A DNA stretch of 48,821 nucleotides from Haloferax prahovense DSM 18310 (GCF_000336815.1 NZ_AOLG01000051.1:1-48821); one strand, 5' to 3'; shown: positions 27,217 through 35,974, counted from the stretch's first letter. Notes: generated by a model not told the origin, from the sequence alone. Program-made: numbers and translations.

Positions 27217-28206
27217 TTACTGAGCCCGCAGACGCGCCGCACCGACGAGCGCGACCAGCGAGACGAGCGCCGACAACACGCCGAACCCTGGCGCTTGGCT
27301 CTCCGTCTCCGTCGGCGTCTCGGTCGTCACCGGGTCGGAGGTCGTGGTCGGCTCGGCGACCGTGACCGCCACAGACTCGCCGCCGACAGTGAGGTTGTAC
27401 GTTCCCGCCTGCTCGAACACCGGGAGGAACACGACGGCCGACTCGTTGCCGGGTTCGAGGTCGGCGACGGTCTTCGTCGTTCGAACCGTGCCGTCGACCG
27501 TGAGGTTGACCGTCGCGTTCGTCGTCACGTCGCCGTCGTTCAGGACGGTCGCCGTGGCTTCGACGCTCTCGCCGGTTTCGACGTCGGTCGTCGCGACGGA
27601 GAAGTTCGTGACGGTCGTCGACGCCGTGTCGCCGTCGCCGCCGTCACCGGAGCCACCGCCGCTGTCGCTGTCGTCCCCGTCGTCCCCGTCGTCGCCGTCA
27701 CCGCCGCCGCCCGACGACGAGGTTGTCACCTCGAGTTGTGCGGACTGTTCCTCACCGACCGTGTAGTCGTTGCCGTCCTCGTCGCCCAGCGCGTTGACCT
27801 CGGGCGTGACCGTGGTTTCGGCCGTGCTCGTCGCGTTCCCTTCGACAGTGACGGTGGCGACGACCACCTGGCCGGTCTGGTTCGTATCGAGCCCGTAGCC
27901 GGTGAGCGTCGCGGAACTGTTGTCACTCGCGTACGTCGTGGTGTTCGCCACCGTCTCGTGGCTGAACGCGACCTGCGTGATAGCCGCGGTGTCGTTGGCG
28001 ACCGAGAACGTGATGTTGGCCGCGCCGACGCCGCCGGAGGCGTTCGTCACGACCACGTCGAACGTCGCCGCCTCGCCGTTCTCGACCGTCTGGCTCGTCG
28101 GATCGAGTGCGACGTCAGTCGACCCCGCCGCCGCAGTCACCCCCGGGGCGACGGCGACCGCGAGAATCAGCAACAAAAGGCAACTGTGTCGCGTTTTCAG
28201 TGTCAT
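27217..28206 (-). CDS. Cohesin-CARDB surface protein with PGF-CTERM
   Basis: The 329 residues start with a signal peptide (1-26). A cohesin-type domain follows (about 28-160, GVGAANITFSV and NQTGQVVVATVTVEG, closing GDEDGNDYTVGEE). A Gly/Asp-rich linker spans about 165-195, a CARDB domain about 198-285 (VETGESVEATATVLNDGDV), then a short Thr-rich stalk and the PGF-CTERM tail, QAPGFG plus helix plus ARLRAQ. It should be exported by Sec, processed by archaeosortase A and lipid-anchored. It lies upstream of the permease operon on the same strand with a 190-base gap and probably has its own promoter. It is the only cohesin protein here without a dockerin gene as direct neighbour. Confidence 0.88.
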   Translation of the reverse strand: MTLKTRHSCLLLLILAVAVAPGVTAAAGSTDVALDPTSQTVENGEAATFDVVVTNASGGVGAANITFSVANDTAAITQVAFSHETVANTTTYASDNSSATLTGYGLDTNQTGQVVVATVTVEGNATSTAETTVTPEVNALGDEDGNDYTVGEEQSAQLEVTTSSSGGGGDGDDGDDGDDSDSGGGSGDGGDGDTASTTVTNFSVATTDVETGESVEATATVLNDGDVTTNATVNLTVDGTVRTTKTVADLEPGNESAVVFLPVFEQAGTYNLTVGGESVAVTVAEPTTTSDPVTTETPTETESQAPGFGVLSALVSLVALVGAARLRAQ

Positions 28207-28548
28207 ATCGTCCCCCCCAAGCGGGTGGACGCTGTCCAGACGACTCGCGTTGAACCGGGCGTGTTCGAAGAGCTCATGGTTGTTGTCGGTTTGTCCGTCG
28301 AACCATCACGGTTCACCCACGGCGTGGATTGATCGAACCCGCATCCCTGGGAGCGGTCGGCAGCAGCCCCTCACGCGTCGTACTGCCGTGAATCGCCGTG
28401 TGAACACGTGATTACTCCGACGTTCACGATATGACAAGAAGAATCAACCATGCTAATTGTTACGGTCGGTCGAAGGGTTGCCACCACCGTCTGTCGGTTC
28501 GAACTCGCGCTACTCAGCGGTCGCTGAACGGAGCGAGCGATTGCCGCG
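28207..28548. other. Intergenic region, no gene seen
   Basis: These 342 bases lie between two minus-strand genes. A run of seven C (28212-28218) sits just before the cohesin-CARDB gene start. I see no clear TATA element at the normal distance, no long inverted repeat and no coding-like frame. Confidence 0.5.
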
Positions 28549-28926
28549 TCACGCGTGGACTGCGAGTCGCGCACCGACCTTGTCGACGACGTCGAACAGC
28601 GCTTCCGGGAGCGGTTCGTCGTCCGGGAGGCCGACCGTCTTCACGAGGTCAGAATCGACCGGCGCGAGTCTGGGCGAACGAGCGGTCTCCCAGCCGGTGA
28701 CGACGACCGGTTGGGAATCGTCGACGCGTCGGGTAACGCGCGTGGCGACTCCGCCGCGGTAAGACGGTGGTGCGTGGAGACAGACGACGACTGTCGGGTC
28801 TTTCGACGCCGCGAGCCGGCGAAGCGCTTCGGTCTCCGTCACGTATCGGATTTCGACGTCGCTCCGCGGATGCCAGGCACGCTCTGGCGGTGGTCCGTAG
28901 ACGAGAACCCGTGGTGGCGGTGCCAT
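28549..28926 (-). CDS. Small receiver-like protein, unknown function
   Basis: The 125 residues have an alternating alpha/beta pattern, RVLVYGPP, PTVVVCLHAPP, PVVVTGWE, LVKTVGLP, that fits a CheY-like fold. The phosphoacceptor aspartate and the acidic pair of true receivers are missing (the expected Asp position reads CLHAP), so phosphotransfer is unlikely. An ATATAAA element at 28958-28964 (minus strand) is about 35 bases upstream of the ATG, giving a short leader. No operon partner is evident. The fold is a guess and the function is unknown. Confidence 0.7.
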   Translation of the reverse strand: MAPPPRVLVYGPPPERAWHPRSDVEIRYVTETEALRRLAASKDPTVVVCLHAPPSYRGGVATRVTRRVDDSQPVVVTGWETARSPRLAPVDSDLVKTVGLPDDEPLPEALFDVVDKVGARLAVHA

Positions 28927-29097
28927 GAGCTATCACACCACACTTCGCAGAGCAGACATATAAACATTAGATACGCTGACAGATTTGGGGTGGGAGGCGA
29001 GCGGTCTGTCATCGGAACGGAAGGTGGCGTCGGGGACAACACACGCGGTCACCGCGGTGGACAGCCACCCGCCAACGGTCCCGGGAGAGACGCCCGG

Positions 29098-29943
29098 TCA
29101 GTCCCGGTTTTCTTTTCGCTCCCTCGTAATCATCGACTCGCGGATGTCCTGTAACCGCTCCGTGCCGCGGAGTTCGGACATGTTCACCCCGAGCGCGCCC
29201 GAATCCTCGTCGGTCGCGACGCCGCTCGTGAGGATGCTCCGGACGCCCTCCTCGACGGTCATGTCGATGTCGTACACGTCGTCGGCGGGGATGTAGGTGA
29301 GTAGGCCACCGGTGACGGGGTTCGGCGCGAGCGGGAGAAACATCGAGACCATCTCTTTATGGCCGGTCGACTGTTCGATGGTCGCCGGGGAACCGCCCGT
29401 CTGGAAGCCGAGCACGTACACGTCGTCGTCGAAACACTGGACGAGTTTCACGTCCTGGAACTCGTCGGCCCCCTCGTCGAGGACCACGTCGCCCATGCGG
29501 CGGAAGCTCTTGTACACCGTGCCGATACCCGGAATCGAGGAGATGACGAGGTCGAATACGCCGATGATTTTCTCGCCGTACTGGTTGCGGCCGACGGTCC
29601 CCACGACCGCGACGATGGCGAAGAGGACGAGCAGGGCGACCAGTTCGGTGAAGAAGTCGACGACGAACGAGTAGATACCGAGGTCGATGAGGAGCGTGAT
29701 GAATTCGACGCTCTCGAAGCGGCTGATGATGCCCGCCCAACGAAGCAGGTCGATGAACGGTTCGAGGGCGTTTCTGACGAAGTCGATACCGACGCGCAGG
29801 ACGTACAGCGTGATGACGATGGGGATCATGATCGCCACGCCCGTCAACAGCGTGTTGTACGCCCGTTCGTACAGGGATTGGCCGGTCTCTTTGGCGCTCA
29901 CGGCGAGCGTTCCCGGCGAGCGCGGAGGGTCTGCGGAGGACAC
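29098..29943 (-). CDS. DUF502-family membrane protein
   Basis: The 281-residue protein matches the DUF502 family: two membrane regions (about 33-50 and 85-115), then GRNQYGEKIIGVFD, SSIPGIGTVYKSFRRM, and a soluble beta domain with VYVLGFQTGG, SMFLPLAPNPVTGGLLTYIP and EEGVRSILTSGV, all family hallmarks. Members are found in plants, bacteria and archaea. No biochemical activity is established; a role in membrane homeostasis or trafficking is suggested for plant members. The start is GTG at 29943; the Tyr-rich segment before the first helix supports it, but a slightly later start is possible. Confidence 0.88.
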   Translation of the reverse strand: MSSADPPRSPGTLAVSAKETGQSLYERAYNTLLTGVAIMIPIVITLYVLRVGIDFVRNALEPFIDLLRWAGIISRFESVEFITLLIDLGIYSFVVDFFTELVALLVLFAIVAVVGTVGRNQYGEKIIGVFDLVISSIPGIGTVYKSFRRMGDVVLDEGADEFQDVKLVQCFDDDVYVLGFQTGGSPATIEQSTGHKEMVSMFLPLAPNPVTGGLLTYIPADDVYDIDMTVEEGVRSILTSGVATDEDSGALGVNMSELRGTERLQDIRESMITRERKENRD

Positions 29944-30159
29944 GGCGGGAGATTCATGTGGGCCGTGAAAATAGTGTCGGCAGTCGAACCGTCTGGATTT
30001 TCGAGACGCGCTGCGGCGGGGTCGCTCGCGAGTCGGGAGGCGACGGGCGAGTCGCGTAGAACGACGAAAACGGGGACCGAAGCGGGCCGGATGGATTCGC
30101 GGGAACCGTGAGCGACGACGGAAGCCGAGACGGTGGCCCGTGCCGTCCCGAAGGCGGGG

Positions 30160-30360
30160 TCAGGAGACGACTTCGAACCGACCGACCGAGAGGTCGACCG
30201 CGAGCTGCTCGCGCGGGTAGACGAACTCCTCGTCGTCGTACATCGTCCGGACGGTCTCGTCTTCGATTTCCACCACCGTCTGTTCCGTACACAGCGTCGA
30301 ATGCCGGATGGTCGACCCCTCCGTGATCACGTGCGGGGCGACCTCGAGTGCTTGTGCCAT
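30160..30360 (-). CDS. Small conserved-looking protein, unknown function
   Basis: This 66-residue acidic protein (MAQALEVAPHVITEGSTIRH) has no membrane segment and seems a compact beta protein: VVEIEDETVRTMYDDEEFVYPREQL. A TATA element (CTATATCG, 30383-30390) lies 27 bases before the ATG, which makes a real leaderless gene likely. I do not recognise the family. It has no partner on its strand within 200 bases. Confidence 0.72.
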   Translation of the reverse strand: MAQALEVAPHVITEGSTIRHSTLCTEQTVVEIEDETVRTMYDDEEFVYPREQLAVDLSVGRFEVVS

Positions 30361-30382
30361 CGTTTCACTAACGCACGGTTAA

Positions 30383-30390
30383 CGATATAG
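30383..30390 (-). promoter_or_regulatory. TATA element of the 66-residue gene
   Basis: CTATATCG on the minus strand is centred 27 bases before the ATG at 30360, predicting a leaderless mRNA and supporting this short gene. Confidence 0.6.
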
Positions 30391-30637
30391 TTCTTTCGAC
30401 GTTTCGGAGATACGCTATTGAAATGTAGCTATATAGTGGTATTGTCGGGTTGATTGTTCACTTTTTCCTCCAGTCTCCTTCGAACTGGCCGAAGCGGTAC
30501 CGACGAGACAGGAGCCGGGGGAGTCCGAGGCGAGGCCCGACGGAGCGTTTGACTCGCTCCCGAGTCGTTGGCGTCGCCACTCGTCGAGCTTCGCGTCGGT
30601 CAGCACGTCCCGGTCGTCGAGCCTCCCGCTCGGCGCG

Positions 30638-31243
30638 TCAGTCGCGCTCGAACGGGTCGCGCTCGGGGAGTTCGTCGTCGAGGACGGTCGCCGCGGCGTC
30701 GACGAACGCGTCGTGGGCCGACAGCGCCTCGCGGAGCGCCTCGTAGTAGGCAACGGTGTCGCCCGCGAGGAAGTGGGAGTCGACCCGCCAGAGCGTCCGC
30801 CCGGTGCCGAACTCGCCGGCGGGGAGGTCGTCGTGTTCGTCGCGCACCTCGTCGAGCGCCGTGACGAGTCGCTCGCGAAGCGACGCGTACGGGGAGTCCC
30901 CCGAGAAGTCGGCGTCGCCGTGGATGCCGTCTTCGAGGTGGAGTTCGAGGCGGAACTGTCCGCGCTGGAGGGCGCGCGGCGTCGGGTAGTGTTCGAAGTG
31001 GAGGTCGTACCCGTGGTCGCGGCCGCGCTCCCACGCCGTAGGCGTGACGCGGCCCCACGGCTTCCCCGAGTCGAGGGCGTGCCACGTGTGGGGACCCTCC
31101 GGAGGCGAGGCGCGGAGGTAGTCGGCCCACTCGTACTGGAGGACCTCACGAGCGAGCTTCGCTACGGCGTCGCGGGTCGCGTCGACCTGTAGCTCGTAGT
31201 CGAGATAGAAGCTCGTTTCGTCCGCGGTGTCCGGGCCGTTCAT
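30638..31243 (-). CDS. Hypothetical soluble protein
   Basis: The 201 residues are strongly acidic and soluble. They contain SFYLDYELQVDATRDAVAKL at the start, an aromatic-rich part (YDLHFEHYPTPRALQRGQFR) and a helical C-terminal part. Codon use and the acidic composition match neighbouring genes, so it is probably real, but I do not recognise a family or motif. GGGAGGT lies immediately before the ATG, too close to act as a normal ribosome binding site. There is no operon partner. Confidence 0.7.
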   Translation of the reverse strand: MNGPDTADETSFYLDYELQVDATRDAVAKLAREVLQYEWADYLRASPPEGPHTWHALDSGKPWGRVTPTAWERGRDHGYDLHFEHYPTPRALQRGQFRLELHLEDGIHGDADFSGDSPYASLRERLVTALDEVRDEHDDLPAGEFGTGRTLWRVDSHFLAGDTVAYYEALREALSAHDAFVDAAATVLDDELPERDPFERD

Positions 31244-31307
31244 ACCTCCCTGCTAGACGTCCACACGGATAAAGATTCGACACAGGCCCCCGAGGGCCCG
31301 CGTTCGC

Positions 31308-32204
31308 TCAGTCCTCGTGTCGCGCCCAGCGCGCGCCCCCGAGCAGGAGCGTCGCGATGGCGGCGACCGCGGGAGCGACGCCGAAACCGGGAACGCCGGT
31401 CGCCGTGGTCCGGCGCTCGGTCGTGGCCTCGGTCGCGGTTGCAGACTGCGTGTCTGTCGCGCTGGCGGTCGTCTCAGCGTCGTCAGTCGCGGTCGACGCG
31501 GTTGGCGTGGGTGACTGGGACGCCGACTCGGTTGTCGCGGGCTGGTCGGTCGCATTGTCCGACTCGTCGTCCGCGTCGGAATCGCCGTCCGGCCCGGAGT
31601 CCGAACCGCCGTCGGTGTCGTCGCCATCGTCGTCCGAGTCACCGGTGTTGTCGCCGGTGTCCCCACCACCGTCGGAACCCCCGCCGCCGGCCGACTCCGA
31701 GACGAAGAGGTCGAGTCCTGACGTGTCGGTGACGGTGTAGGAGTTCCCGACCTCGTCGCCGAGGGCAGTCACGGACACGTCGAGCGCGCCGTCGCCGGTG
31801 GCGTCGGCGGTCTCGACGGTGACGGTCGCGACGGCCACCGAACCAGTGTCGTCGGTATCGAGGCCGACGACGCGAACCGAGGCGACCGTGCGACTCTCGT
31901 CGTACGACACGTCTCGCAGTCGCGGGTCAGTGCCGTCGGGTGTGGCGACCTCGGCGATGCGACCGACGGACGCGTCGTCGAGTTCGACCGTCAGGTTGTA
32001 CGCGCCGACGCCGGCGTCGACACTGTCGACGACGATGTCGAACGTCCGCGTCGAGTCGGGTTCGACGGTCGCCGCGTCGGTGTCGAAGCCGACGGTCGTG
32101 TCGGTCGCGGCGAGCGCGGGCGGCGCGACGGCGCTCAGACAGACGAGCGCCGCGAACGCCGCGAGTGCGGTCCGTCCGGTCCAGTTCGAGTTCGGCTTAC
32201 ACAT
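31308..32204 (-). CDS. Cohesin surface protein with PGF-CTERM
   Basis: The 298-residue protein has a signal peptide (about 1-33), a cohesin-type domain (about 35-165: GVGAYNLTVELDDASVGRI, then DTGSVAVATVTVETADATG and GDEVGNSYTV), a long Gly/Asp/Ser/Thr stalk (about 172-265) and a PGF-CTERM tail (VPGFGV, a helix, ARWARHED). Its start overlaps the stop of the nucleotidase-like gene by eight bases, so the two are translationally coupled. As that protein ends in a dockerin, the pair looks like an enzyme-plus-anchor unit. Anchoring by archaeosortase is known for PGF-CTERM proteins; the docking is inferred. Confidence 0.9.
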   Translation of the reverse strand: MCKPNSNWTGRTALAAFAALVCLSAVAPPALAATDTTVGFDTDAATVEPDSTRTFDIVVDSVDAGVGAYNLTVELDDASVGRIAEVATPDGTDPRLRDVSYDESRTVASVRVVGLDTDDTGSVAVATVTVETADATGDGALDVSVTALGDEVGNSYTVTDTSGLDLFVSESAGGGGSDGGGDTGDNTGDSDDDGDDTDGGSDSGPDGDSDADDESDNATDQPATTESASQSPTPTASTATDDAETTASATDTQSATATEATTERRTTATGVPGFGVAPAVAAIATLLLGGARWARHED

Positions 32205-35200
32205 TCGTCGAGGCGAACAGCCGCTGTACGTCGCCCACGTCGACGCGACCGTCGTCGTTGAGGTCGAACGCGGGGATGCTCGACTGGACCGGCTCGGCGT
32301 CGCGGTTCACGAACAGCGCTTGGGCGTCGACGACGTTCACGCTGCCGTCGCCGTTCACGTCCTCGAAGGTGCCGTCGCCGTCGTGGTCGGCCATTGTGCG
32401 GCCGTTGCCGGTGAGGTCACCGGGTTCGACGCTGACGGGGCGGTTGTCGATGTCCGACACCGCGTAGGCCGTGCCGTCGGGGTCGTAGGTCGCCGTCGGG
32501 GTCAGTTCGAGCGCCGTCGAGCCGCCGAGCGCGACGCCCTCGACCGTCACGGTCGCCAGAACCTGCGAGTCGTTTGCGTCGCCGTCGCCGGCGTCGATAC
32601 CGGCGGCCTCGATGTGGACCGTACTCCCGTCGTCGCTGACGTTAACCGCCGAGAAACCGGGGTCCTCGGAGAACTGCACGTCCGTGATGCGGGCCACGCT
32701 CGAATCGCCGACCGCGAGGGACAGTTCGTACGCGCCGACGCCGCTGGCGGCGTCGCTCGCGGTGATGTCGAACGTCCGGGTGTCGCCGAGGGGGACGGAC
32801 TGGCCGTCCGAGCCGACCGCGAGCGCGACGCCGTCGGCCGGTTCAGGCGTCGGGTCGGTCGTCGTCGCCTCGCCGTCGAGGTCGGCGTTCAGCACCGCCG
32901 AGTCGAAGTTCTCGTACTGGCTCGAATACGCGCTGTCGGTGTAGTCGACGTAGAGGTCGACGCCCGACCCCGCCGCGGTCACCGACGACCCGAAGGCGTC
33001 GAGGTCGCTCGTCGGCACGGTGACCGTGACGGTGCCGCTCGCGCCGTCGTAGGCGACGTTCGTCGTCTCGACGTAGCCGCCGCTTCGGCCGGCGAAGGCG
33101 GCGGTTCCGCTCACGCCAGTCACGCGCGAGGGCGCGGCGATGATAACCGTCGTCTGGCCGTCGTCGCTCGCCACGTCGACCGCGTCGGCGTCGACCGCCG
33201 CGTCGACTCGGCGCATCCGGTCGTCGGACTCGGTGTCGACTTCGGCGGCCGCGATGGTCGAGCGGTTCTGCAGGTAGCCGATGACCCCGTCGGCCATCGT
33301 CGTCTCGTTGGAGACCGACACGCGCGGTTTGTCGCCGAGCGGGTAGCCGCTGCCGCCGTCGGCGATGTAGGAGTTGGTCGCGAGCGTGTAGGTCGCCGAG
33401 TCGTTGACGGGTTCGCCGTCCACCGTCAGGTCGCGAATCGTCGCGTCGCCCTCGCCGGGCGACGAGCTATCGGTGTGGGGCACCCACTCGAAGGTGACGC
33501 CGCTCACCTGCTGTTGGGTCTGGGAGCCGTACTGGTTGTCCATCTCCAGCGGCGTGATTTGGCTCTTGACGACCTCGCGGAGTTCCGCGCCGGTCACCTC
33601 GACCACGACGATGTGGTTGCCGAACGAGAGCGTCGACGTGACCATCCCGCGGGTGATGTTGAACTCCTCGCCCGCAGCGTACTCGTTCGGGTAGAGCGTG
33701 TCGCGGATGCCGCCGGCGTTCGTCACGGCCACGTCTGCGCCGGTGTAGCCGCGGACGCCGTCGGTGACGAGGTGGCCCGTCGCGGAGTCGTCGGTGTAGC
33801 TGGAACCGACGCCCGTGTGCTCAGGCATGACCGCGGTCGCGAGCTTCGTATTGAGATAGTCCTCGCGGAGCGGGTTGATGTACGTCTGCCACGAGTCGTT
33901 GCGCGGCACGTCGGTCGTCACGTCGACGAGTTCGCCGGAGGCGTCGGTCACGCTCCCGTTGTCGACGGTCAGCTCCATCGTCATGATGGCGTTGGCCTTG
34001 CCGGTGGTCTCGCCGATGAGGACGCCGTTTGTCGTCTGCGGCGGGTAGCGCTGTTGGTCGTCGCCGGAGACGAGCGCGTCGATGCCGTCGACGTTCCGCG
34101 CGAGGTCCTTCGAGTCCGGGATGCCGACCGGGGCCAGCGCGACGACCACGTCCACGTCCTCCTCGTTTCGGAGCGTGTCGACGGTTCGCTGGGCGGCGGT
34201 CGTCGGGTCGACGACGGTGTAGCCGTTGCGCTCGATGACGCCGTCGGTCTTGGCGTTGATGGCCTCGTCGGTCAGGCCGAAGAAGCCGACTTTCACGCCG
34301 CCGCGCTCGACGACGGTGTAGTTCTGCGTCCCGGGGAGGTTCTCGCCGGTCCCCTCGTCGACGACGTTGGCGAGGAGCCACGGGTAGGTCGACTCGTTGG
34401 CGATGGCCTCGAAGACGGCGAAGTCGTTCGCCCCCGCGTCCTCGTCGTAGTCGAGTTCGTGGTTCTGGACGACCTCGGCGTCGGGGTCGATGAGGTTCAT
34501 CGCCGTCACCGGCGGCTCGTAGCCGCGCTCCAGACCGTCGTAGTTGCGGAGGGCGTGGGGGCTGAGTTCGTCGCCGCCGCCGGCCACGAAGACGGGACCG
34601 GAGGCGTTCGCGCGCTCGCGGTTGATGAGCGTAATCATCCGGCCGAGTTTGTCGTCGCCGGAGCCGGCGGCCGCCTTGCCGATGTCGTTGAAGCCGACGA
34701 GCGTGATGGTCGTCGCGTTCGCGCCCGCGGTGTCGTTGCCGGCGTCGCCGCCGTTACCGCCGTCGTCGCCCGCGGGAGCGGTCAGATTCGTCACCGACGC
34801 GGGCTGAATCTTGTACTCCTCGAAGCTGTAGAACACCGGCCCTTCGACGGCGTCGGCGGTACCGCCGACCTCGCCGGGCGTGGTGTCGTCGCCGGTTGTC
34901 GCGTCGTCGATGGCGACCGGCCCGGAGCCGTCGGTGACGGCCCACTCGCCGTACTGGCCGGGGGTTTCCGTGACCTCGACGTCGCGCACGCTGACGAGAA
35001 CGCCCTCGTAGGACTCTCGGGAGACGTTCGCCGTCGCGAGCGTGGTCGCCTCGGGAACCGCCCCGGTGCCGGTCGTCGACAGCGAGGCGCTGTCGTTGGC
35101 GAGGTCGAGTTGGGTCATCCCGTAGTACTCGGAGACGGGCGCGTCGACGCGCACCTCGTCGCCGGGGGTCGCATTCGACGACCCGCCCGCGTAGACGTAG

Positions 35201-35544
35201 ACGGCGCTGTGGCGCACGTCGGCCGCGGAGGCGTTCTGCACGAAGAACCCGTCGGCGTTCGTCGCCGTCACCGTTCCGGCGACGCTGACGAACTGCCCCG
35301 CGTAGGCGGAGGCGTCGCCGTCGGTCGTGTTCGACTGGAGTTCGGTGATGGTCACGGCCGTCGGAGCGGACGCGTTCATCGCCGACTGGACGTTCGAGTC
35401 GAGTGCGCTCGCGTCCTCCCCAGCCGCGACGCCCGCCGCACCGGCGGGAAACGTCGCGGTCGTGAGTACTAACACCAGTAGCACCGTTACAGTACGACTG
35501 AGAACTGTCTGTGATGGTGTGTGCGGAGGCACATCAGTCCGCAC
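32197..35544 (-). CDS. Secreted 5'-nucleotidase (UshA)-like protein with cohesin and dockerin, degenerate active site
   Basis: The 1115 residues hold a signal peptide (about 1-40), an OB-fold domain (about 62-250), a calcineurin-like phosphoesterase domain (about 278-545), a 5'-nucleotidase C-terminal domain (about 565-765, NAGGIRDTLYPNE and STLSFGNHIVVVEVTG), a cohesin domain (about 905-1040, GVGAYELSLAVGDSSVARI) and a C-terminal dockerin (1054-1115, HDGDGTFEDVNGDGSV and FDLNDDGRVDVGDVQRLF). Metal ligands are mostly lost: NDxH reads NDIG (Gly289), LxHxG reads LAPVG (Pro472), SGHxQ reads SGDDQ (Asp495). Asp287, Asp325 and Asn361 remain. It is probably a pseudoenzyme. The start is GTG at 35544, with a TATA element 37 bases upstream. 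It is coupled to the cohesin gene at 31308-32204. Confidence 0.88.
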   Translation of the reverse strand: MRTDVPPHTPSQTVLSRTVTVLLVLVLTTATFPAGAAGVAAGEDASALDSNVQSAMNASAPTAVTITELQSNTTDGDASAYAGQFVSVAGTVTATNADGFFVQNASAADVRHSAVYVYAGGSSNATPGDEVRVDAPVSEYYGMTQLDLANDSASLSTTGTGAVPEATTLATANVSRESYEGVLVSVRDVEVTETPGQYGEWAVTDGSGPVAIDDATTGDDTTPGEVGGTADAVEGPVFYSFEEYKIQPASVTNLTAPAGDDGGNGGDAGNDTAGANATTITLVGFNDIGKAAAGSGDDKLGRMITLINRERANASGPVFVAGGGDELSPHALRNYDGLERGYEPPVTAMNLIDPDAEVVQNHELDYDEDAGANDFAVFEAIANESTYPWLLANVVDEGTGENLPGTQNYTVVERGGVKVGFFGLTDEAINAKTDGVIERNGYTVVDPTTAAQRTVDTLRNEEDVDVVVALAPVGIPDSKDLARNVDGIDALVSGDDQQRYPPQTTNGVLIGETTGKANAIMTMELTVDNGSVTDASGELVDVTTDVPRNDSWQTYINPLREDYLNTKLATAVMPEHTGVGSSYTDDSATGHLVTDGVRGYTGADVAVTNAGGIRDTLYPNEYAAGEEFNITRGMVTSTLSFGNHIVVVEVTGAELREVVKSQITPLEMDNQYGSQTQQQVSGVTFEWVPHTDSSSPGEGDATIRDLTVDGEPVNDSATYTLATNSYIADGGSGYPLGDKPRVSVSNETTMADGVIGYLQNRSTIAAAEVDTESDDRMRRVDAAVDADAVDVASDDGQTTVIIAAPSRVTGVSGTAAFAGRSGGYVETTNVAYDGASGTVTVTVPTSDLDAFGSSVTAAGSGVDLYVDYTDSAYSSQYENFDSAVLNADLDGEATTTDPTPEPADGVALAVGSDGQSVPLGDTRTFDITASDAASGVGAYELSLAVGDSSVARITDVQFSEDPGFSAVNVSDDGSTVHIEAAGIDAGDGDANDSQVLATVTVEGVALGGSTALELTPTATYDPDGTAYAVSDIDNRPVSVEPGDLTGNGRTMADHDGDGTFEDVNGDGSVNVVDAQALFVNRDAEPVQSSIPAFDLNDDGRVDVGDVQRLFASTNV

Positions 35545-35576
35545 CGAGGCGGGTGTGATAACCGCTGGTAAGTGTG

Positions 35577-35585
35577 TTATATAGG
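35577..35585 (-). promoter_or_regulatory. TATA element of the nucleotidase-like/cohesin operon
   Basis: CTATATAA on the minus strand is about 37 bases before the GTG start at 35544, placing transcription start near 35554 with a leader of about ten bases. Confidence 0.6.
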
Positions 35586-35680
35586 TGACAGAACTGCGAT
35601 AGGGAGGTTCATACGATACGGAGCGATTCGTACTTCAGTCGGGTGGTTGTCGGGTCGGGTTCCGGGAGTTCACGAACAGA

Positions 35681-35702
35681 GGCGACCGGGAGACCGGTCG
35701 CC
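35681..35702. repeat. Perfect 9-base hairpin with GAGA tetraloop
   Basis: GGCGACCGG-GAGA-CCGGTCGCC pairs completely. The GNRA-type loop would make a very stable RNA hairpin on the plus strand. Confidence 0.6.
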
Positions 35703-35737
35703 ATGTCTTCAGTACGTACCAGTGGTAGGACGAATGG

Positions 35738-35747
35738 ATATATTTAA
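35738..35747 (+). promoter_or_regulatory. Orphan plus-strand TATA element
   Basis: ATATATTTAA is one of the best TATA matches in the window, centred near 35742. It predicts a start near 35769, just before the nested hairpin at 35774, with no protein gene downstream. Confidence 0.45.
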
Positions 35748-35773
35748 CACCATCGGCCAATTGCTTGCCAGTT

Positions 35774-35827
35774 GAGAACGGTTTCCACCTCCTCGGTTCG
35801 GTGGTCGACCCACCGAAGACCGTTCTC
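35774..35827 (+). ncRNA. Nested stem-loop, candidate noncoding RNA
   Basis: An outer stem pairs GAGAACGGT (35774-35782) with ACCGTTCTC (35819-35827). Inside it TTCGGTGG (35797-35804) pairs with CCACCGAA (35810-35817) around a five-base loop. A TATA element ends about 27 bases before this structure, and TCTTTC follows the stem. These features together suggest a small structured RNA of unknown function. No known RNA family (tRNA, box C/D, RNase P, SRP) fits. Confidence 0.35.
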
Positions 35828-35854
35828 TCTTTCCCCCAAACGAAGCATACTATC

Positions 35855-35873
35855 GGTACTTCCAATTAGTACC
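35855..35873. promoter_or_regulatory. Inverted repeat, possible operator
   Basis: GGTACT-TCCAATT-AGTACC is a perfect six-base inverted repeat with a seven-base AT-rich spacer in the structured intergenic region. It may be a dimer-binding site; no adjacent promoter is assigned. Confidence 0.3.
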
Positions 35874-35974
35874 TACTTTCCGAATCTATATCACCCTCTA
35901 CCAAAACAACGTGTACGAGAACAGGAACGTCATCATCTGATGCTGGTGGCGTTGCCCTCGTTCTCGTTCCATCC

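Noticed and set aside
31798-35472. 1224-codon open frame antisense to the nucleotidase-like gene
   Set aside because: Same explanation: no motif, unnatural Arg/Val/Asp composition, and the opposite strand has recognisable phosphoesterase, cohesin and dockerin domains.
35931-35960. ATGATGA/CTGA-type boxes near 35929-35945 as a box C/D RNA
   Set aside because: A box C-like ATGATGA occurs on the minus strand but no box D (CTGA) lies at a suitable distance downstream on that strand.
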